Positions 1 to 4,900 of a DNA stretch of 6,459 nucleotides are shown one piece after another (position 1 is the first letter of the stretch; every line of letters starts with the position of its first letter). This DNA is from Thermoplasmatota archaeon (GTDB lineage Archaea > Thermoplasmatota > Thermoplasmata > GCA-020350865 > JAUVCJ01): assembly GCA_030595765.1 (NCBI GenBank), contig JAUVCJ010000140.1, forward strand, positions 1 through 6,459, in the 5' to 3' direction. The translations under genes and the position numbers were made by a program. A model generated the notes under the pieces. That model did no database searches. It worked only from the letters and a program-made list of their open reading frames with translations, and was not told the DNA's origin.

Positions 1-82
1 TGAGAAATTCGGTCCTATCGAACTCATCGGGTTTGAACTCGTAGCCATCCTCGGCCTCGTCCTTGCGCTTCTTCTTGGCCAT
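1..82 (-). CDS. Hypothetical protein, N-terminal 27 codons only (leaves the window at the left edge)
   Basis: Reading the minus strand from an ATG at 82-80 gives an open frame to the window edge. It starts MAKKKRKDEAEDGYEF and continues with an acidic/aromatic stretch ending EFDRTEFL. A Lys/Arg cluster followed by a Glu/Asp-rich, Tyr/Phe-spaced segment looks like a cytoplasmic N-terminal tail, possibly ahead of a membrane or nucleic-acid-associated domain, but no domain is visible and I do not recognise the family. The start is supported by a TATA-like element at 107-114 (minus strand), about 25-28 nt upstream. There is no Shine-Dalgarno motif, so the mRNA is probably leaderless. The gene is divergent from the ferredoxin gene. 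The reading frame and start look sound; the function is unknown. Confidence 0.6.
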   Translation of the reverse strand, partial: MAKKKRKDEAEDGYEFKPDEFDRTEFL

Positions 83-104
83 TGCATTGGGGGATGAACA
101 GATG

Positions 105-122
105 GGATATAATTCCTTTGGT
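105..122 (-). promoter_or_regulatory. Archaeal TATA/BRE promoter for the left-edge minus-strand gene
   Basis: On the minus strand the sequence reads CAAAGGAATTATATCC: an A-rich BRE-like hexamer directly followed by a TATA-box-like AATTATAT (plus-strand 107-114). With the usual archaeal spacing of about 25 nt from TATA centre to start site, transcription would begin at about 82-86, on or within a few bases of the ATG at 82. The lack of a Shine-Dalgarno motif fits leaderless initiation. Confidence 0.5.
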
Positions 123-218
123 CGGGAACAAACCTCTCCAGCACCGTATCGAAGGCGTAGATGCATGCTAGGTCCGATTTTGCTTTTACCAGACCGCCAC
201 CCAAACTCAGGGATGCAA

Positions 219-230
219 ATCGATATAGGG
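219..230 (+). promoter_or_regulatory. Possible TATA-like element for the ferredoxin gene
   Basis: ATCGATATAGGG, preceded by A-rich GCAAATC, is the best TATA-like match upstream of the ferredoxin gene. It predicts a start site near 250 and a leader of roughly 50 nt, which would fit the presence of a Shine-Dalgarno motif at 285-290. The match is weak and rests on consensus alone. Confidence 0.25.
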
Positions 231-284
231 GGGTTGGGCTATGCAAGTCTTGAGCCCAGCTTTTCTGGCTATCCTGGGTCAATC

Positions 285-290
285 AAGGTG
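285..290 (+). promoter_or_regulatory. Ribosome binding site deciding the ferredoxin start
   Basis: AAGGTG at 285-290 partly matches the anti-Shine-Dalgarno complement (AGGAGGTGAT) and lies 8 nt before the ATG at 299. An in-frame GTG at 290 overlaps this motif and has no Shine-Dalgarno of its own, so ATG 299 is preferred. Confidence 0.45.
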
Positions 291-298
291 TGAATGAT

Positions 299-628
299 AT
301 GTCTGGACTAGCAGATACAAAAAGATACAATCGCCATCTGTTCATTTGCGTGGGCTCGACCTGCGGTGGCTCCAAAGGCGCCAATGAGATGTTCACCATG
401 CTAAAAGAGAAGATGAGAGAGAAGGGCATCACCGATGTCCTGGTAACAAGGAGCCAATGCTTTGGCCTATGCAGGGCCAGCCCCAACATGGTCATCTACC
501 CCGAAGGGGTATGGTACTCTGGCTACAGGGAATCTGACCTGGATGATATCGTGGAGCAGCACTTGGTCAACGGCAAGGTCGTCCACCGGCTTCTGGACAA
601 GAGAAGAGAGATGATCCGGCAGCTTTGA
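299..628 (+). CDS. Thioredoxin-like [2Fe-2S] ferredoxin
   Basis: A 109-residue stand-alone [2Fe-2S] ferredoxin of the thioredoxin-fold group (Aquifex Fd / NuoE-like), a soluble one-electron carrier. The four presumed cluster ligands, numbered from ATG 299, are C17 and C22 (motif ICVGSTCGGSKG) and C54 and C58 (motif QCFGLCRASPNM), a C-x4-C-x31-C-x3-C pattern. After the last Cys comes the family-typical segment VIYPEGVWYSGYRESDLDDI, then a C-terminal helix (VEQHLVNGKVVHRLL) closely resembling the stand-alone Aquifex ferredoxin. No NADH- or flavin-binding domain is fused, so this is not a complete Nuo/hydrogenase subunit. An in-frame GTG at 290 would add three residues, but the Shine-Dalgarno motif points to ATG 299. 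The partner is unknown; neither neighbour is an obvious redox enzyme. The fold and cluster type are secure; the physiological role is not. Confidence 0.88.
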   Translation: MSGLADTKRYNRHLFICVGSTCGGSKGANEMFTMLKEKMREKGITDVLVTRSQCFGLCRASPNMVIYPEGVWYSGYRESDLDDIVEQHLVNGKVVHRLLDKRREMIRQL

Positions 629-654
629 GGTTTGCTGGCTGCGGCATCATTTTT
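616..654 (+). terminator. Probable transcription terminator after the ferredoxin gene
   Basis: CC-G-GCAGC (616-623, one bulged G) can pair with GCTGCGG (638-644) around a 14-nt loop. A T5 run follows at 650-654, 21 nt past the TGA stop. Archaeal termination depends mainly on T-tracts, so the T5 run is the stronger part of the evidence. The stem begins within the last codons of the ferredoxin gene. Confidence 0.35.
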
Positions 655-668
655 CACAGTTATATTTT
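655..668 (+). promoter_or_regulatory. TATA-like promoter element upstream of the aminotransferase
   Basis: CACAGTTATATTTT contains a TTATATTTT box at 659-667 with a predicted start site near 687-690 and a leader of about 65 nt. It lies just after the presumed ferredoxin terminator, supporting separate transcription of the aminotransferase. A second, poorer element, CCAAAACCATTATTGG around 715-730, lies about 28 nt before ATG 754 and could give a leaderless transcript. I cannot decide between them. Confidence 0.35.
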
Positions 669-714
669 CCTGAAGCAGGCAACATTATGAATTCGCAACA
701 TCCTGAAGCAGGCA
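668..714. repeat. Two direct copies of a palindromic 14-mer (operator-like)
   Basis: TCCTGAAGCAGGCA occurs identically at 668-681 and 701-714, a 33-bp period close to three helical turns. Each copy contains the dyad CCTG-AAG-CAGG. The copies lie between the TATA-like box at 659-667 and the aminotransferase start, where a dimeric regulator could bind twice on one face of the helix. The repeat itself is certain; its regulatory role is inferred from position and symmetry. Confidence 0.6.
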
Positions 715-753
715 CCAAAACCATTATTGGACCAGTTGACCATTCTGGGCTCC

Positions 754-1908
754 ATGTACAATAAAAGAGCACAAGCTATACCGCCATCGGCTACACTTGT
801 TTTTAGTGCCGAGGCACGCAAGCTTGCCAACCAGGGAATTGATATCGTGACGCTGGTGGCTGGAGAACCTGATTTTGATACTCCGGCTCACATTACTGAA
901 GCTGCCATTGAGGCTCTAAGAGCCGGTAAGACCCGCTATACTCCGATACCCGGTATTCCTGAGTTGCGCGAGGCTATTGCCCGAAAATGTGTTGGAGTGA
1001 ATGGTATACAGGCCACCCTTGATGACGTGCTTGTAACTCCAACAAAGATGGGTGTGTTCTATGCGCTCCAGGCTCTTGTGGAGGAGGGCGATGAGGTAAT
1101 TATCCCAGACCCGTCCTGGGTGTCTTATGGGCCCTGTACCACCTTTGCTGGCGGCGTAGGGGTGCCTGCTGCTCTTTTGTGCAACAGGGGATTCTGCCTG
1201 GATATCGAGACTCTCAAGTCGGCTATCACTCCCAGGACAAAGGTCATCGTTGTAAACAGCCCATGCAACCCAACAGGCGGAGTGTTCACAAAGGAGGAGA
1301 ACCAGGCCATTGCAGACCTGGCCATCGATAACGACCTATGGGTGCTTTCAGATGACATCTATGAGAAGCTGGTCTATGATACCACCCATAACTCCATTGC
1401 AAGCCTGCCAGGGATGTTCGAGAGGACGATAACCCTCAACGGCTTCTCCAAGGCCTATGCAATGACAGGATGGCGCTTAGGGTGGGTTATAGCCCCTCCT
1501 GAGGTCATGGGCATCATGCGTAGACTTCAAAGTCATTCTCTAACATGCTCCACATCATTTGTTCAATGGGCAGGTATTGCCGCACTTGAAGGCTGTCAGG
1601 ATTGCGTCGAGGACATGCGGGTGCAGTTCCAGCAGAGACGGGACTTCTTTGTTAAAGGCCTTAACGAGATAGCGGGTGTAACTTGCAGGATGCCAAAAGG
1701 CGCGTTTTACGCCTTCCCAGCCTTTGACGTTGACATGAACTCGAATGATCTTGCTCTACATTTACTGAAGAACGCTCATGTTGCAGGCACTCCTGGCTCG
1801 GCCTTTGGAGCAAACGGAGAAGGCCATGTCCGGTTCTCATATGCAGCCAGCATGGAGGAGCTTGGAAAGGCTCTTGAGCGGATCGAGAAGGGTCTAGCCA
1901 TGCTATGA
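754..1908 (+). CDS. PLP-dependent class I aminotransferase, aspartate aminotransferase family
   Basis: A complete 384-residue fold-type-I enzyme exchanging amino groups between an amino acid and a 2-oxo acid; cytoplasmic. Numbered from ATG 754, visible landmarks are GEPDFDTP (37-44), the substrate-site Tyr in TRYTP (Y62), W122 stacking on PLP in DPSWVSYG, N172 in NSPCNPTGG, D200 and Y203 in LSDDIY, the Schiff-base lysine K233 in NGFSKAYAMTGWR with R241 binding phosphate, and the alpha-carboxylate Arg R360 in HVRFSYA. A TTG at 727 would add nine residues, but the N-terminus from ATG 754 (MYNKRAQAIPPSATL) matches the usual family start, and no Shine-Dalgarno favours either. The PLP-phosphate loop reads VTPTKMG, one residue shorter than the common VTxGGKQ form. 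Aspartate is the default substrate guess; aromatic or other substrates cannot be excluded. Confidence 0.93.
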   Translation: MYNKRAQAIPPSATLVFSAEARKLANQGIDIVTLVAGEPDFDTPAHITEAAIEALRAGKTRYTPIPGIPELREAIARKCVGVNGIQATLDDVLVTPTKMGVFYALQALVEEGDEVIIPDPSWVSYGPCTTFAGGVGVPAALLCNRGFCLDIETLKSAITPRTKVIVVNSPCNPTGGVFTKEENQAIADLAIDNDLWVLSDDIYEKLVYDTTHNSIASLPGMFERTITLNGFSKAYAMTGWRLGWVIAPPEVMGIMRRLQSHSLTCSTSFVQWAGIAALEGCQDCVEDMRVQFQQRRDFFVKGLNEIAGVTCRMPKGAFYAFPAFDVDMNSNDLALHLLKNAHVAGTPGSAFGANGEGHVRFSYAASMEELGKALERIEKGLAML

Positions 1909-1995
1909 ACCCGATAAAACAGGGCATTCGCACTGCGTAAATTGCTAACGAGCTCAACTTGTCCCAGGCTATAACGGCTTCACAACGTTCAAGGC
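1909..1995. other. Convergent intergenic gap, no clear terminator
   Basis: Eighty-seven bases separate the aminotransferase stop from the surface-protein stop. No strong T-tract is seen for either direction; the best candidate is a TTTT on the minus strand (plus-strand AAAA at 1915-1918). A weak bulged stem (GAGC/CTTG at 1950-1961 with CAAGGCTC at 1990-1997) is too poor to call. Confidence 0.4.
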
Positions 1996-4900
1996 TCAGT
2001 CGTCGCCAGCTTTTATCCAGGATATCAGCAGGGTAAAGAGCAGTATCAGCAGACCCAGTACCAGTATCGAGCTTATCACTGGATTGCGTCCTTCGACATC
2101 ATCTCCCACTCCACCACGACTGCTGGTAGATTCATCCAAGTCGCCTGTATCCAGAGGTGTGCCGTCAGAGCCTAAGGGGAGCTCATCGCCATGGTCCTGA
2201 GCCCTGGTTGCAGTGGTGATGAAATATAGTGAGTCGTCCTGTGCGGGGTCATTGCCGCCAATTGCCCAAACCAGGCTGGCTTCCTTGTCTCCAACTGCTG
2301 CGCTGTTTGGAACCAGTATCTCGAGGTATACCTCTTTGGATTCTCCATCATCGATAGGGCCAATGTCCACAAGGCCGTCACCGTCTGTGTCGGTCAACTC
2401 CTGCTCTGGGTGTGAGGGATAATCAAGCACATAAAGGCGATAATCCCACATGCGCCCCTGATCCACCTTGATGTTGATGGCGTCGGTATCCTGGCCGTCA
2501 TTGGTGACAGTGAATTTATGAGTCACTTTGCTTCCTTGCTCACCATATAGATTTGGATTTATATATGTTAAATAGGGGTCTGACTCTCCATGGAGTGTTC
2601 CAGAGAAGACTATGGTCACCCAACATGATGTATAGGCTCCATGTTCATCAGTCAATCTGACCCTGAATTCATCCGTGCCCACAGTGTCTGGGACATGGGT
2701 GAACCTCAAAATGTCGTTCTGGACATCCGAGACCACAACATTATAAAGGTTTGTATTTACAGTTCCTGCATCCACAGACCAGGTCAGATCCTGCTCTGGC
2801 GGGTCATTAGCATCGTTCTCGAATGGGGTCAGGTCCATGAACCATTCCTTATCAAGAATATCCTTCTCTATCATAGGTATGCTATCGTACTGGCGATTCC
2901 ATCCATTCTTATGATACACATAAAGATCATCGAATGCAGCAAGAGCCGAACCTCCATCCTCCCAGGCCATCAGTCCCACAGCTCCTTGCTGAAGCATTCC
3001 ATCGTAAATGTTCAGGGTTGTGAGCAATGTCTCCTGTACCTGGTTTCCACCAGTTGCATAGAAACTGAACTTGTATCCAACACAATCCACACGAAGGGTG
3101 TACCAAGTTTTCTCCAGACCGCTCAACGGGAAGGTGCCTAGGCCTGTTAGACCTCCATTGACCTTCTTGTAGATGGCAAAAATGTCTGGATCTCCTGTGC
3201 CATGAAGCATAACATAGTTGTTCTGGTCAGTATAGCGCACCAGTAGGCCATTGCGCCAGTGTCCATCATTATCCGGGTCTAGGTCCTTGACCTTGACCTC
3301 TACAGAATAGTCAGTCCAGGTTTTATCTCCGGTCCATGCTATGCCAGAGGACCATTGTCCGTTGCCGTCGGTGCCGCGGAGCTCACTATTGACTACATTC
3401 CATGAGCCCTGCTCGATATTCCATAATTGAGTGCCGTCAAAGGTATCGTAATAGAAAGGCCCACCAATGAAGGGGGTGTAGTTCGGAACAACTGTAACTT
3501 TCATCCACTGCTGGTCAATTAGACCCCTGGAATCAGTCAGTGTCAGAAGGATGTCATCTGACCCGGAGGCGCCGTTTACTGGGATTATCTCGATTATATC
3601 GTTGGCAGGGTCAATCAGGTTTACTGATTGTAGAGGCCAGTCTACATCGGATATTGTCCAGTCCAGTGTACTATCGCTGGGCCCTGGGTAACGATAAATG
3701 TCAGGTCCCATAAGGTCTCCAAGCCATATCTTGTTGTTTACCCAATCATACTGTCCAGTGATTACTTTTGTATCTCCCTGGTTAATTGCCCATTCATCCA
3801 CGAAAGTGCCATCATTTGCATGAACCCTGCGCACTCTAGCAGCATTGGTATTGACCCACTCAATAAAGTACAGATATGTGCCATCGCAGATTATGCCGTC
3901 AACATAGAAAGAGCCGCCTGGTATTGTGTACTGCACCGTCATGTCCCAGCCGTCAGCGGGGTCAAATATCCGGACAGTGAAACCGTTAAAGCCTCCGTTG
4001 TTGATCTCATAAGCCACGTTGTAGACAAGGGAACCGTCTGTTGTAATTAAATTCTCATTGCCGCCTACCCACCCAGTGGATCTCTCGAGTAGTCCGTCAG
4101 GAACATACTGGTTCGTGATCTCTCTGGTATTTACATCGATCTTGTGAAGCTGGTATGGGTCTGTTGCCGGGTGATAGATATAACCATCCAGGTAGAACAT
4201 GGTTCTGATATGGTTCGGTATGTAGGCCAGGTCGCCATAGTCCCGTCCAGCCGTGGTTCCACCGTATCCAGTTCCGATTTTCGCGATGGTCTGGTCATTA
4301 CCATCATAGCTGTCCCAGCTCTTGGTATAGAGGTATTTGCCATCTGTTGCCAGAACGCCCACTGCCTCGCTGTTCCATGCAGGAAAGTTCGTTTCCCGGG
4401 TTGCAGCGGTCATGGTGTTGAAGGGTGTTGGGAAGTCAATTTGGGTATTTTCATAGGGGTGAAGGTTCAATTTCAAGGGGGCATTGTACTCAACTGTCTG
4501 GTCAGGGACCAACGAATACATGTTGTGAACCCATACATTGTCATAGTAACAATCCTGATTGCCCCAGCAGTACATGGCAATGGCTCCCCTACCAAGGGAA
4601 TGGTCTATTGCGGAAAAGATCTTTGCACCATCGATCGACACAGTGATAAGACCGCCATATACCTTAACTTCTAGATTGTACCACTGGTGTTTGGTATATG
4701 GAACATTATCAGAGGCAAGAACTGTCCACACCCCTCCAACATTGACATCTAGAACGCGCCTCTGGGTGCCTGAGTTGAGCAAGGTATCCACATCCCTGTT
4801 CTCGAGTTGCCAGTGAAACCTGTAATAATTGTTGGCATCTGTGTATCTAAACATCACACCAATTCCATCATCATCTGTGGAGCGAATGTCAGCCTCCAAT

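Larger units (their letters stand above)
83..298. other. Divergent intergenic region (216 bp), no gene seen
   Basis: This stretch separates two divergently transcribed genes. It holds the minus-strand promoter at 105-122, a weaker plus-strand TATA-like element near 219-230 (ATCGATATAGGG), a set of overlapping inverted repeats at 235-278, and the Shine-Dalgarno-like AAGGTG at 285-290. A plus-strand open frame spans much of it, but that frame starts inside the minus-strand gene and encodes a Pro/Arg-rich, non-domain-like sequence, so I do not treat it as a gene. No tRNA or other RNA fold was recognised. Confidence 0.5.

Noticed and set aside
63..293. Plus-strand 76-codon open frame across the left intergenic region
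   Set aside because: It begins inside the minus-strand gene at 1-82, runs over both promoter candidates, has no ribosome binding site, and encodes an Arg/Pro-rich sequence with no domain pattern.
290..298. GTG start at 290 for the ferredoxin
   Set aside because: The GTG overlaps the Shine-Dalgarno-like AAGGTG, which is correctly spaced for ATG 299 instead.
727..753. TTG start at 727 for the aminotransferase
   Set aside because: It adds nine residues not expected at the family N-terminus and has no Shine-Dalgarno. ATG 754 gives the typical start ahead of the KRAQAIPPSATL motif.
1950..1997. Possible bidirectional terminator hairpin between the convergent genes
   Set aside because: The stem needs a four-base bulge, pairs only 4+4 bases over a long loop, and no T-tract follows in either direction.
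2641..3141. Plus-strand 166-codon frame opposite the surface protein
   Set aside because: It lies wholly antisense to jelly-roll 3 and domain A3, which have clear protein motifs. Its own product shows no domain logic and it has no promoter or ribosome binding site.
4144..4674. Plus-strand 176-codon frame opposite the surface protein
   Set aside because: It is an antisense shadow of the second propeller and jelly-roll 2; its composition follows the complementary strand and no motif is recognised.
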